From Macrobrachium rosenbergii (lineage: Eukaryota > Arthropoda > Malacostraca > Decapoda > Palaemonidae): a DNA stretch of 64,000 nucleotides. The DNA is taken from NCBI RefSeq assembly GCF_040412425.1, contig NC_089762.1, positions 19,794,702-19,858,701 of the forward strand. The letters run 5' to 3'. Positions 35,655 to 64,000 of the stretch are shown here, one piece after another. Numbering within the stretch: the first letter of the stretch is position 1; every line of letters starts with the position of its first letter. Under the pieces are notes generated by a model. The model was given only the letters and a program-made list of their open reading frames with translations, ran no database searches and was not told the DNA's origin. The translations under genes were made by a program, and so were the position numbers.

Positions 35655-38010
35655 ATGGCAATGGTCATACAGGTGTTCCCACAATATAGCCCTAATTGCT
35701 ACCTGGGTTCACAGATGGAACATCAATTATTAATATGTCTAAAAGACGAGATTGTCATCATGTCTTTGGTGTCACATCTTTGCAGGCAACCTTTGATGCC
35801 TCTCCAGTTTACCCGTACAGTATCTGGGCCTAGTTATGAACTGGGACAAGTAGGATTTAGATCTATCCAAGAAAATTGTTTATTTGTGGATGACTCTCAG
35901 TGTGTTCACTGCAATAGTCTGGGTTATCCTGGACAGAACTCAGAGCCATCACTTCCTATTTAGTTGTAGCTAAAAGTCATATGCTACCTTATTTCCCTAG
36001 AGGGATTAGTGCCTCACTGCTTTCCTGATCTTTCAAACCTTCTCTCGCTACATGTCTGGCAAGGACTTGTTGCCCTGGACAATTCCATTGCAATGGCATC
36101 TACACAAGGAAGGAAGCTAAGAGACACCATCCAATTACTGTTTGATAGTGGACAGTTTTTTGGGCATAAAAGCATGATGTTATTTTGATTCCAAGGTTTG
36201 TCCCAAACAGAAGGAATCAATCCTCCCTAAAGAGTGGTTGCTTTATTAGGGGCTATACAGAATGTTGTGGAGACTGTATGACACTCTTTAGTGGACCTGT
36301 TTGCCACCCATTTAAACAATCGACTTCCAAATTGCAATTCAGCACTCTGAAACCAAGAGGCACTGGGAATCAAAGCCTTCATAGTTCACTTTCTAGAGAA
36401 ACATGGACATCAACTCAATTTTAAACATGGTTTCTTAAAGGTCTCTTACTGTTGTATGGTTTTACCTAACAGGCCTGTGCTTTTCTGCTTTCCTAATTTG
36501 TCTGGTATTGGAAATAATCCATTGTTCAGTCAATGTAACCATAACACTGATAGACTCTCTCTGGCCTCAATAGGTGTGGTTCTCCAGCCTTCTGAGCTGT
36601 CTGGTGAGCTATCCCATCATCTTTACTTTTACTGGTTCTAGTAGGAATTAGGCCTCCTCAATTTACACGCTTGGCAGCTATCAAGCAATACCTGATTATC
36701 AGACATTTCAACAAAGCAACCAGAGAGATCAATAGCCCAAAAACAGACCCCATGTCAAAACTTAGTTACTCGAAGTGGTGAACAGTCTGCAGCTGGCACA
36801 GAACAAGTGGAATTAATATACTTTATACTTCCACTCTGCAAATAGCAAACATTTTGCCTCTTTTTCATCAATCACGGAAGTTATGTGTCTATAATTCAAG
36901 GGTACACACTGGCACTTGCACATGTTTTTAAAGTAAGGGTAACAATCTGGTTTCCTCTAGTGATATGGCACCGATATACCAGAACTCTGAGAGAGAGTTC
37001 TTTCTAGCTGCTTCAAACCACTCTCCTTATTGAGACTTGTCTCTGGTCCTGAAACATCTTCTCAGTGAAGTTTATAAACCAATAGACAATGCTTCGCTCA
37101 TATATCTGACTTCTATGACTTTTTCTGCAGCTTTCAATTCTGCTTGCCAAACAAGCAAGTCATATGCCTTGTTGCGTCAAGTAACACATTCCAAGAATTA
37201 ACTGAGTACTGGCTTGTCCTACAATCCAGGCTCAGTTAAGAAGACACAGACAATGTTCCCCGATCCCTAGGACTTTCCCAAATTTGTAGTTCCCCAGGAA
37301 ATGGGAAATGAAGACCTTGGCCTAAGCCAGTCATAGCTATGAGGAATAACCTTTTTCACTCTGGTTAAAGAACATATTTTAGAAACTTTTAGTAGCACAA
37401 ACGAGTCTGGTGCATCCAAACTAATGGTTATGGGTCATGAAATAATGAACACGTTGACCTCTAGCTTTCAAGGGAAACTTGGACATTACTTTGATTTTAA
37501 ACATAGCTTCTTAGAGGTCTCCTGTTGCTGCAAGGTTTTACCTTAGAGACCATGTTCACAAGTTGCTGGACTGTATTCTATTGGCTCTGTATCAGCTGCA
37601 AACCAAGTTTTATCAGCCCCTACAAGGAGATATGACAGCAGGTTCATCTTCCTAATCCTCATAACACATAACCATATTTCCTTGGTAAGTGTTTGATTCT
37701 TTTTACACCAGGCCTAATAGTACAAACCATTACCTTACTGACAAGGCACTAGTCTGTTTCATGACCCCTTGTTAATCTTCTGAGCCTCTGAGTACTAATC
37801 ACCTTCACTCTAAGAGTTCACAAGGTTCCTCAGCTCCAAGTCAAAGTGCTTCGGGGCAACAAGTAATTCTTGCCTACATGGCTCTCCAGGTTATCACAAA
37901 GTACTGTAATGGGTTTGTGGTGAAACAAACTGAATTTCTTAAAACCTAAATTCAGTTTTTTAACATAAATGCTATGTAATTACTCAACAGGGAATTCCCT
38001 CCTCCCTTCC
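35655..38010 (+). pseudogene. Second DIRS-type element relic (RT/RNase H/recombinase)
   Basis: Heavily decayed coding DNA on the plus strand in DIRS order. About 35695-35880: an RT thumb-like piece (YLGSQMEHQLLICLKDEIV). About 36285-36420: VDLFATHLNNRLPN, the DIRS linker after RNase H that also appears in the element at 2.6-9.2 kb. About 37070-37180: PIDNASLIYLTSMTFSAA, like the start of the recombinase catalytic domain. About 37810-37860: RVHKVPQLQVKVLRGNK, like the HxxR region. Every frame is broken. No terminal repeats were identified. Confidence 0.5.
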
Positions 38011-40214
38011 CCTCCCTATTGTAGCCAGTAGACAACATACAGAATAACCAGTTCCACAACTACGGGTGTTCAACACCTGGATGGACACTCAGACATGCGG
38101 AGAGGGGGTCTCGTATTCTGTGGTGTGGCTGGAGAGTGCATTGACAACCGAAAAGGCTTCCACCATAAGATAATGGATTGTAAGTTAAAAAAAAAATAAT
38201 TTTGTCAAGAAATTATAATTTGCTAACAGGGATTTTCAGTCTTGTTTTATTCAGTAAAATCTTTTATCTTTTAAACTTTTATTATATAATGCCTCTTCCT
38301 ATACATATAGTACTGAGTGTCACATGAGAATTATTAATGAAAAATGAAAGCAATGATGACACAGGTAAGGATACTTGGGTGAAGTTACTACAGGTAACAT
38401 CACCACTTATCCTATGATTATCACCATCCACCAAATTGTAGGCACTATATTTCCTGGTAATATGGGCCTACAAAACTACAGTACTTGTTTAGCAAAAGGT
38501 TGGCTAATTTACTTTCTAAAGGATATTTACGGCTCAGTTATGTACTGTAAGTGACACCTTAGAGTATGATATATCACTCAAGATTAAATATACCGTACCT
38601 TATGAGCCTACACTTTCACAACTCACAAACTTAACACCCAGGTTATTTGCCAGCTGCTGCCATACAGCCACCTTGCTATGAAATGCTGACCAGTTAGAAC
38701 ATGCTCATCTAATGGCTATGCTACTGTCAAAATGAATCTGCTGACGAGTAAAATAATTTAGGCCTATGTACAGTAGCCTACAGTAATCTGACTTGGAACT
38801 GGAAGACATTTTAGACTGAAGAATTTTTGTTATAAAGAAAAGATCTGTATTAATTTTTGTAAAAACTTGCAAAGATAATTGCCAACAGCATATGTTTTTC
38901 CTATAAGGACTTATAGTTCAAATTTTCTGTCATGATTTTTCATGCAGTGTCAAGAAATAATGGAAAATGTCATATGAATTGAAAAACATGCAAGACCAAC
39001 ATAGCCTAGACTAGGCCTACTCATAATGGCACTTATCATGACCAGCAGGACATGAGGTTTACCATATCAGTAAAATCAACCATGTCTATCCAAAATCGTA
39101 AGTACCTAGGCCTATCCTTAGTCAGGAGTAAACTAAGCAAAATAGCCTATACTAGATAATTACCAAGAGGCTAAGCAAAGGCCTGGCACTGCTTATTACT
39201 CAAGTTTCCTAAGATAGGCTACTAAAGAAAAGCTACCCTAACAATAAAGAGAGATATGAGACGGCGGTTCATATATCGGGGTTCGAAGATGGACTTTGTA
39301 ACTTGGGTCAAGAAACTTCTCAGCGGCGACAAAATGATAAAAAAAAGATTGAGACAAAAAAAGCCGGTTTTAATTTGAGTCAATACATTATGAATTCCAT
39401 CCAAATTCTAAACCCTACGTTATACTATAGCCATAACCCTGGGATAGCTTAGTCGCATAATTTGCAGCACTATGTTACGTCAATTTAAGTCAATTTAGGC
39501 CTATGCTAAATTGCCTGTCAAGTCGAATTGGTTTAAGATTACTTTGGGGTAGGCCTACTCGTAACTGGTTTAATAAATCAAGCGGGAAAAGGGTGGATAA
39601 CCTTCAACGTAATTTGACTTTTAGGTAAATAAATAGGCCTATTTATTTACCGGTAAGGGTATCAATTAAGCACTGAGTAATAGCGTTGGAAGTCAAGCCA
39701 GCCGTCGCAACCAGCGGTACCTTTGTAGCTGCACCTCACTTTGCTTCTTAAGTTGTTCGATGCTGTTCACTTAACTTCAGTAATGTTACGTTATAGCAGA
39801 CAGAACCATTATAGTCTTTCTTTTTTCTTCTTCTTTTCTTCAACGTTTCATTTTCCCATACTTCAGTTAAAATCTCCTTATTTTTTTTATTTGATACCCA
39901 TTTAAATTAGTTTTTCAACACGTTTCCATTATCTACTTCTTCACTTCAGGCTTATGATTCATGTTTGTAAGAAACGTAGCTTCTCATTACGTCAATCTAG
40001 CCTGCGCCCTTTTCCTGTTTATATTAGAAATTTAAAGTTCTTATCTATGTTCTTTGTGGTTTCTACTTAATCCTAATTAATATCATAAGAAAATTCTTTA
40101 TAATTATGAAAATTAAGTGATAAAATACCTTTTAAACATTTTTCTTCCTTTCCTGTCTTCGGCCTCCAGCTTCTGCAATCAGCTTCAGCAAGTTGAAGTA
40201 ACTGTACTGAGTCA
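38011..40214. other. Intergenic region between the two genes
   Basis: No gene recognised. Two small patches richer in CpG lie at about 39240-39320 and 39690-39750 and could mark a promoter or 5' noncoding exon of the TIGAR gene; no TATA box or splice donor could be assigned. Confidence 0.35.
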
Positions 40215-40219
40215 ACATA

Positions 40220-40317
<98 letters not shown>

Positions 40318-40329
40318 TATATTCATATA

Positions 40330-40400
<71 letters not shown>
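40215..40400. repeat. CATA/TA microsatellite
   Basis: Runs of ACAT tetranucleotides grading into a long, interrupted TA tract. Confidence 0.95.
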
Positions 40401-40403
<3 letters not shown>

Positions 40404-40643
40404 TCAAATGTATAAGAAAAGCACAGAACAATGCGATTTTTGTTAATTTGTGTGAAAACAATATACTAGTCTACAGGAAAGAAATATTATAGAATCCAGT
40501 TAAAAAGAAAGCTTTACACGCACACACACATTATATATATAATGTGCGTGTGCGTGTGTATGTATGACCAGACACATATAGACTGACGAAAAGTAAACAA
40601 GCGGAGATGAAGTTTTTTGTGGTGTATCGCAGGGTTTGTTGAC

Positions 40644-41269
<626 letters not shown>

Positions 41270-42665
41270 AAGTGAGGGGAGATAAGAAATGAAGAACGGC
41301 AAGACGCCAGGAGTTGACAGGATTGTAAGATATGCTTAGGTGCAGTGATGATAGTGTGATTGAATGGCTGACCAGAGGGGTATGTCAAAAGCCGGGGGAG
41401 GGTTCCGAAGGAATGGATGGGAGGAATAATAGTTCAGTTACACAAATGTCTAGGTGATAGCAGTGAATGTTAGAGTTATGGGGACATAACTTTGCCTAGT
41501 ATACCAGGGAGAGTGTATGGCAAGATTTTGATTGACAAATATAAAAAAAGACAAGGTTTGATACGGGAAGAACAGTGTTTGTTTAGACAAGAAGAATGGG
41601 ATGTGGATCAAGGGCATGTTATAAAACAGTTATGAAGAAAGTCTAAAAATTAATTAAAAAAGCTGTGTGTGGAATACAGGAATAAAGAAAAAGCTTATGA
41701 TTGATGAAGTAAACAGATAATTTGGGGAGTGTTAGGAGTACATGATACACGGCATAACAAATAATTTATTAAAAGTGACTGAAAGTTTTAATGATTGAAA
41801 TGAAGAGTGTGTAAGACAATGTAGGCAGGAGAACAACTGGTTTGACGTAAAAGGGGTCTGGGACAGGGTTGTATTATATCTCGCTGGGTGTTTAATATAG
41901 TTAAGGAATAAGAGTTGCAAAAGATGATAAGGAAATTTATTTTATTGTGAATGAAGTGTTGAATGACTGATTCCTGCAGATGATATGGCGCTGACTTAAG
42001 ACAGTGAACAGAAACTGCCGAAAATACTAAAAGGGGTTGAAGGCTTGTAAGAGGAGAAAGCCGGGGAAAAATGTAAGCAAGAGTAAGGTTATGAGGGAAA
42101 ACGGGTAGCTGGAAGAAAGATAGGTCAATGAATTTAATCTGAATGCTGAAGAATGAATGGAGTTGATTCATATTGGTATTCAGGAGTAATTATAAGTGGC
42201 GCTGGTATGATAAGAGCCACAGAACAGGCGAAGCAAGAAGGTAGCAGGGTGTGTGCAGAAGACTGGGGGGAGAATTGACTTGTGTATGGATATATTAAGG
42301 CAGCAATGCATAGAAGGATTTTAAAATCTCCTTTAAAGAAATGAAATGTGAATGTTGAGTGAGCAAGAAAGAAAACGATTGAAGCTGTTGTTATAGTATA
42401 TATGGGCGTGAAATATGTAGAGCTGGTAAAATTTTTATATGGGTGAAAGGAGTATTCAGTGTGTATTGATATGGTTTGGCCATGCGGAGAGAATAGGCAG
42501 CGATAGGTTAGTGGAAAGATTGTATACTTCAGAATTATTAGGAGGGAAGAAGAGAGGAAGATCCGGCAGAGGCTGGATAGACAATGTGAAAGAATATTGG
42601 CGCGTAAGAAAAAGATGAATGGCGCAGTGTTTGATGCGCCACTGATGGCCTTTAATCTTATTTAG
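41270..42665 (+). pseudogene. LINE reverse transcriptase relic (non-LTR type)
   Basis: Decayed RT of a LINE on the plus strand, spread over several frames with many stops. In order: MKNGKTPGVDRI (about 41289), DITLPSIPGRVYGKILID (about 41488-41540), GLIREEQCLFRQ (about 41555), an ADDMAL box carrying the catalytic Asp pair (about 41975), a GVIISGAG piece (about 42183), WFGHAERIGSDRLVERLY (about 42473-42530) and KKRGRSGRGWIDNV (about 42547-42588). This order and the last block are typical of LINE RTs that end in a WxGH..R..R(G)RP..W domain. No endonuclease remains. Confidence 0.65.
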
Positions 42666-42896
42666 GTATATGAAGACAAATTTTGTGGAAGTTTTCTGCC
42701 CTGGGACTTCATTCAGGAGTTAAAGTGTGAAGCGACAGTGAGTGTTGTGTAGTTTTTTTCTGGAGCAACTCTGTTAGTGGAAATGGATGAATGTTGAAAA
42801 ACATCTATGTCTATGTATTTTCATAAGTATGTGAAGTTTCTCGTTTGTAAAACTGCTCTAAATCGAAGGAGACAGAAACTGTATCAGCATAACGTT

Positions 42897-43190
42897 TCTT
42901 GGAATGGAATGGAATGGAATATAAAGCCTAGGCCAAAGGCCAAATGCTGAGACCTTTGAGGTCATCCAGCGTCGAAAGGGAAATTGCGAGTACAGGGGCC
43001 TTTAAAAGTGTAACAGGAGGAAAACCTCGCAGTGACACAACGAAATATTTATTAGGAATGGGTGGAAAGTAAGATGGAAGAATTAGAATATGAACGAGGC
43101 ACAGTAAAAGGAAAGAAAGTGGTTGCAGCTAGGGGTCGAAGGGACGCTGCAAAGAACCTTAAGTGATAACTACAGTGCACCTCGTTAGAT
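42897..43190 (+). mobile_element. SINE-like interspersed repeat, family 2, copy 1
   Basis: Begins with GGAAT repeats, then AGGCCAAAGGCCAAATGCTG, GAGGTCAT..AGCG..GAAAGGGAAATTG and TAACAGGAGGAAAACCTCGC. The same order in reverse complement appears at 61917-62143. The pentanucleotide repeat is the tail, so the element is in minus orientation here. It ends about 615 bp before the ENKUR X-box pair. Confidence 0.7.
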
Positions 43191-43805
43191 GCACTGGTGG
43201 AACTATTTTCCTACGGGGACATAATATTATCTTTTCTTGATAAAAATGCGTTTTTCACAATTAACTTCATATCTGTAAGGAGCAGATTCTAATTTCTAGC
43301 ATATTTCTTCTGGGAAATTATTTTTTCTCACATTGTCCTATTTAGACTCCAAAATTCTCTAAATAACCTGTGAAATAATAATACGCAAAATTAATAATAA
43401 ATAAAGTAACTCGCTGTTGTACTGGAATACGTCTTACAGGAATACCTTTCTTTTATAGTTACACCTATCGGCGGAGGACGATGGACTGGATGCATGGATC
43501 ATCAACCTGTTAGATAAAAAGTAACAGAGTGTATCGATGCATCTGTGACTTGCGCTACGGCTGATCGATAAAATGATTAGGTATTTGTCCCAGATACGAT
43601 AGAGCAATAGATGGTCATGAGGGAAAGGGTGGGTTGGAGGGTGGAAGTGGGGCGGAGTTCTGTTATTGTCATCAGAGCATCGAAAAACTTTTGTAATCAG
43701 TTTTCGTATTATGCTATGATTATGGTGTAATACTCATTATTATCAGTAACTAGAGCTGTTCTAAACCACAATGAATAATATAGTAAAAGCTAGCATGCAA
43801 TTCAT
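43191..43805. other. Upstream region of ENKUR
   Basis: AT-rich intergenic sequence with no gene recognised; grades into the ENKUR promoter. Confidence 0.35.
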
Positions 43806-43843
43806 GTTTCCATGGAGACGAGTGACGCTGTCACCATGGCAAC
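43806..43843 (+). promoter_or_regulatory. Paired RFX X-box-like motifs at the ENKUR promoter
   Basis: GTCACCATGGCAAC at 43830-43843 fits the RFX X-box consensus GTNRCC-N-RGYAAC exactly with a 2-nt AT spacer. A second, weaker copy GTTTCCATGGAGAC (three mismatches to the ideal palindrome) lies at 43806-43819, 10 bp upstream. X-boxes close to the start site drive ciliary genes through RFX factors in animals. They sit about 100 bp before the donor of the presumed 5' noncoding exon of ENKUR. Confidence 0.65.
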
Positions 43844-58008
<14,165 letters not shown>

Positions 58009-59545
58009 AAAACAAGGCCGATTGAAAACAAGAGATTTGGGAATTCAAAATAAGACAACGGGATTAGAAAAAAATATATTCCTTAACAAGCAAAAGTAAA
58101 AACCACATCTTGAAAAAGTCTTATGTTCCAGAAAATCAGATGAAGACCATGAAAGTAAACCAAGGACTATAAGAACCCTAATAATCCATATGAAAAAGAG
58201 GAATTTGAGCATGAAAAAGAGTACAACAGAAATTTGACAGAAATTTATCTAGGCTTGTTCAAATACTGACTCTAACGCTGCCCCCGAACCGCGTAACTAT
58301 ACTCGTACCATTCTAAGTTATTCATATAATAGAAGGTTATTTTTATGTCAGTCTAGACCTATTATGTCTGGTGTTAATCGGGGTAGCGCTCTCGGACCTT
58401 TGTTGTTTGTAATCTTTACTGCTGATATGACTGTTGGCCTTAAAAAGGGTGATTACAGCATAGCCTACATGTGATAGAACTATTGCAGCTATTTACTCTC
58501 CCTAAATGCGAAATGAAGTTGTTTATTAATATCCTTTATAAAAATTCAAAACGGATCAGAAAGTGTTGTAGTCAGTACTGAACCTACCAGAGTTAAAACC
58601 TTGTTTATTATCTGATCTCGTCCCTTGCTCCCATTCCATTTTTCATTAGACATACTTTGCACTGTATGTAATTATTCTGTTTGAGTTGCAGATCTTTGGC
58701 AGTAAAATGATGGATATGAGCTTCTTCCCTTTATTCCACCACTAGTTCAGATAAAATTTGCCGTAAGATATAAAAAGATACAGGAAAAAAGTGCTGTGCA
58801 AAGTACCTATATATAGGCGTTATCTTCTCCTTCATGTCGACCTTTGCTAATAAAAACTTGACATTATTCTGTTTGCAATATTTTTTACTAGTAGGCCTAG
58901 TTTTCCACTGGTTTCTATTAATATCAAAGTACAAAATAAGCGATAGCATTCCTACTGACATCAAAATACAAAATAACCGATAGCGCGTGTATTGTCCTTT
59001 ATAGAAATGAACCGGATCTACTTGAAGTGAGACGTTCTTGAATTTAACTTTGGCGGCATTTACGTTGGGTCGTCCGTAAGGTGCTGCCACCTGTTGAGTA
59101 ACCACCACACTGATACAGTAAGCAGGACACGGCGGTTAGTTCGTGGTTTGTTACACGGATAGTCCTCGCTTGTTTTTGATGTGTTTGACTGGATACTCGG
59201 CCATTTAAAGCAATAATGTACAGGTTAAATGATTCCAAAAGGTAATTAATTAAAAGTCTGTATACAAGTTGGTATATATGTACTGATATGATGTTTCATA
59301 TATTGTCAAGGTTCACCTTAAATGATCGCTCCAAGTCTGCAAGTTGAATGTGCTCAATTGTATCAAACTCGTTGTTAACAAAATCAGAATGGTATCCTGT
59401 GCCATTTACTAATTATTTGGTGTGCCATTTGTGTATAATTAATCACAGAACGTCCTAGACATTTAAGTAATTACCAACAGAACGATCATTTGCCACCTAA
59501 AAACATTTAAACACCTAACTACTTAAGAGGTCTTGTTGTTGTTTT
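58009..59545. other. Downstream of ENKUR, no firm gene
   Basis: No recognised gene. A tandem duplication of about 36 bp (GCTATCG.TTATTTTGTA.TTTGAT on the minus strand) lies at about 58918-58990. A 125-codon open frame on the minus strand (58731-59108) has no domain support. Confidence 0.35.
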
Positions 59546-59640
59546 AGATTTAGCTGGCCCTGTGCCAGCACGGGCTCTTGCTCCTAGAACAGCCCGTAAC
59601 ATTATGAGGTCCTCCAGTTGAGGGATTTATAGGTAAAATG
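59546..59640. repeat. Short repeat fragment (AGCTGGCCCTGTGCCAGC family)
   Basis: TTTAGCTGGCCCTGTGCCAG then CACGGGCTCTTGCTCC. The first part recurs at 54240-54262, forming a small stem-loop in both. Confidence 0.45.
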
Positions 59641-60462
59641 AGAGAATGGCTAGCAAGTTTCATAATTTTTTTTATACAGTATATGTTTTCACCTCTCACA
59701 AAAGATTCTGGAGAATATTGTAGAAAATTAAATAATGCTGGAGAATGTTACAGAAAATTGAATAATGCTGATCATTCCCGCACACCTGTGGAATTATGCG
59801 TATCCAATAATGTCTAGTAGAGATACAAATTTAAGTGTAGCATAGGTTGTTTACTCAGACTTCTTGTAGCAGCTTACTTATGGGTCCAGGCTGTGATAGC
59901 CTATTTGGAAGATTCTGAATTTTTGGAAGCCAACCCTGGGAGATTTCAGTATGTTCTTTAACAAGTAATTTGCCTTGTACTTCCTTAGGCAACAAATCTT
60001 AAGAAGAATAGGAGAGGGATAACAGTTTTTCTTTCCAGGATGTACTAATAATTAGGGTTTTCACAAACTGCAAATTCGCTGTATATACAAAACCCACTTT
60101 CTCCGTATAGGGGAATACTTGATAGCTTGTAAGATACGCACTTCAAATTGATGCATTTTTAACTATATTAGCATCACTGAAGTATAAATTGGTATGCAAA
60201 ACAAGCTGTCCATAGACCTAATGTTCGAAGTTTCTGTGATTGAGAAGACAGCCAAAATGAATCTCACGAGTTACAACCTTTTTTTCAAAGATAAACACAT
60301 ATCTCCTAGGCTTAGCTCGAACGTAAAGACCTGTACATCTCTTGATTGCTTATCATTTGGAGACTGCTTGTATAAATTTACATACAACCACTAGTGTTTG
60401 AAAAGAAATGCAGTGAAGACTACCAGAAATATAACATTCTTTCTTCCATATTTCATTCACAC
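59641..60462. other. Intergenic, no feature recognised
   Basis: A duplication of about 30 bp (GGAGAATATTGTAGAAAATT..AATAATGCT) occurs at 59711-59770. Nothing else was seen. Confidence 0.35.

Positions 60463-61770
<1,308 letters not shown>

Positions 61771-61835
<65 letters not shown>
61771..61835. repeat. TC microsatellite
   Basis: About 32 TC units. Confidence 0.95.
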
Positions 61836-61836
<1 letters not shown>

Positions 61837-61916
61837 GATGACCAGCATTCAGTATTAATTATCACAACGAATCACTTCTGATAGTTGTATTAATTATAGC
61901 ATAACCAGAGAATAAC

Positions 61917-62143
61917 CATGTAGGCAACTCCGAACCTCCTCCGCAGGGGGGTAGTGTCGTCAGTGCACCTTACTTTCCACCCTCCCCTAACAATTAATTC
62001 ATAGTGCAACTGCGAGGTTTTCCTCCTGTTACATCTTTCAAACCTTTTACTGCCAATTTCCGTTTCAGCGCTAAATGACCTCATAGGTCCCAGTGCTTGG
62101 TCATTGGCCTAAATTTTACATTTAATTCAATTCAATTCAAACT
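61917..62143 (+). mobile_element. SINE-like interspersed repeat, family 2, copy 2
   Basis: Reverse complement of the copy at 42897-43190: GCGAGGTTTTCCTCCTGTTA, AATTTCCGTTTCAGCGCTAA, ATGACCTCATAGGTCCCAGT, ending in AATTC pentanucleotide repeats. The 5' part GGGGGTAGTGTCGTCAGTGC is also typical of this decapod repeat as I remember it. Confidence 0.7.
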
Positions 62144-63703
<1,560 letters not shown>

Positions 63704-63812
63704 TACTGTATAAATAAATGTGTATATTATTACGTAAGTATCATCATACAAAGTATAAATGGTATGCATTCCAAATTGTTCATGGCAGTACGTGTCGTAT
63801 CAAACTTTAGAC

Positions 63813-63815
<3 letters not shown>

Positions 63816-63889
<74 letters not shown>
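63816..63889. repeat. TA microsatellite
   Basis: About 37 TA units near the right edge. Confidence 0.95.
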
Positions 63890-63893
<4 letters not shown>

Positions 63894-64000
63894 TTATGTG
63901 TGTGTAGTGGAAGTTGTAAACTCCACTGGGTAGGAAATACTCCTTAAATGGCAAGGTGGTGGTACAGTGAGTGCTACCGCAGCTAGTGCAAATGTTGTGC

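Noticed and set aside
40073..40461. Ile-Tyr repeat open frames (also at 46.8, 49.9, 52.2, 60.5 and 63.8 kb)
   Set aside because: Pure TA-tract translations.
58731..59108. 125-codon minus-strand frame as a protein gene
   Set aside because: Contains a tandem duplication and no domain; no splice or start context supports it.

Overview
The window is eukaryotic, intron-rich and crowded with transposable elements. No bacterial features, rRNA genes, genuine tRNA genes or CRISPR arrays were seen. Long TA, GA/TC, AC and AAT microsatellites, tRNA-derived SINEs, a DIRS retrotransposon, and piggyBac-, pogo- and hAT-like elements suggest a crustacean, most likely a decapod (perhaps a shrimp or crayfish). 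The taxon is an inference from the style of the repeats, several of which I recognise as decapod families from memory; no database was searched.

Two host genes can be read by joining short exons with compatible splice phases. On the minus strand (about 34.2 kb down to the left edge) lies a TIGAR-like gene (fructose-2,6-bisphosphatase, histidine phosphatase superfamily). Four exons are solid: 34081-34154, 28696-28783, 18662-18805 and 13283-13423. Two small C-terminal exons (367-407, 185-228) are plausible. The exon for the second catalytic His was not found. On the plus strand (43.8-58.0 kb) lies what appears to be a complete enkurin gene (ENKUR). It has a 5' noncoding exon and six coding exons that join into a 268-residue frame, and a pair of RFX X-box-like sites sits just upstream. 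The two genes are head to head, about 9.7 kb apart.

Elsewhere the window is mostly mobile DNA. 1.7-2.6 kb: LINE relic. 2.6-9.2 kb: DIRS-type element with inverted terminal repeats, internal complementary region, Gag, RT/RNase H and tyrosine recombinase (all frame-damaged). 9.55-13.24 kb: LTR retrotransposon with a gag remnant but no visible protease, RT or integrase; it sits 40 bp from a TIGAR splice site. 13.6-15.8 kb: piggyBac-like nonautonomous element filled with a roughly 375-bp tandem repeat. 17-23 kb: three inverted-repeat structures, one interrupted by a SINE. 24.0-25.9 kb: pogo/Tigger-like element with a collapsed transposase. 27.0 kb: a 301-bp MITE. 33.3-33.7 kb: interspersed repeat with two hairpins. 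35.1-38.0 kb: Penelope-like and second DIRS relics. 41.3-42.7 kb: LINE relic. 44.4 kb: hAT-type MITE with an 8-bp target duplication. 54.2-55.7 kb: LINE with RNase H inside the last long ENKUR intron.

The two host genes have no obvious functional link: TIGAR acts in sugar-phosphate metabolism, ENKUR in the ciliary axoneme. The most interesting biology is the intact enkurin gene with ciliary-type promoter motifs in a probable decapod, and the way retroelements have expanded a TIGAR intron that may once have been about 100 bp long.
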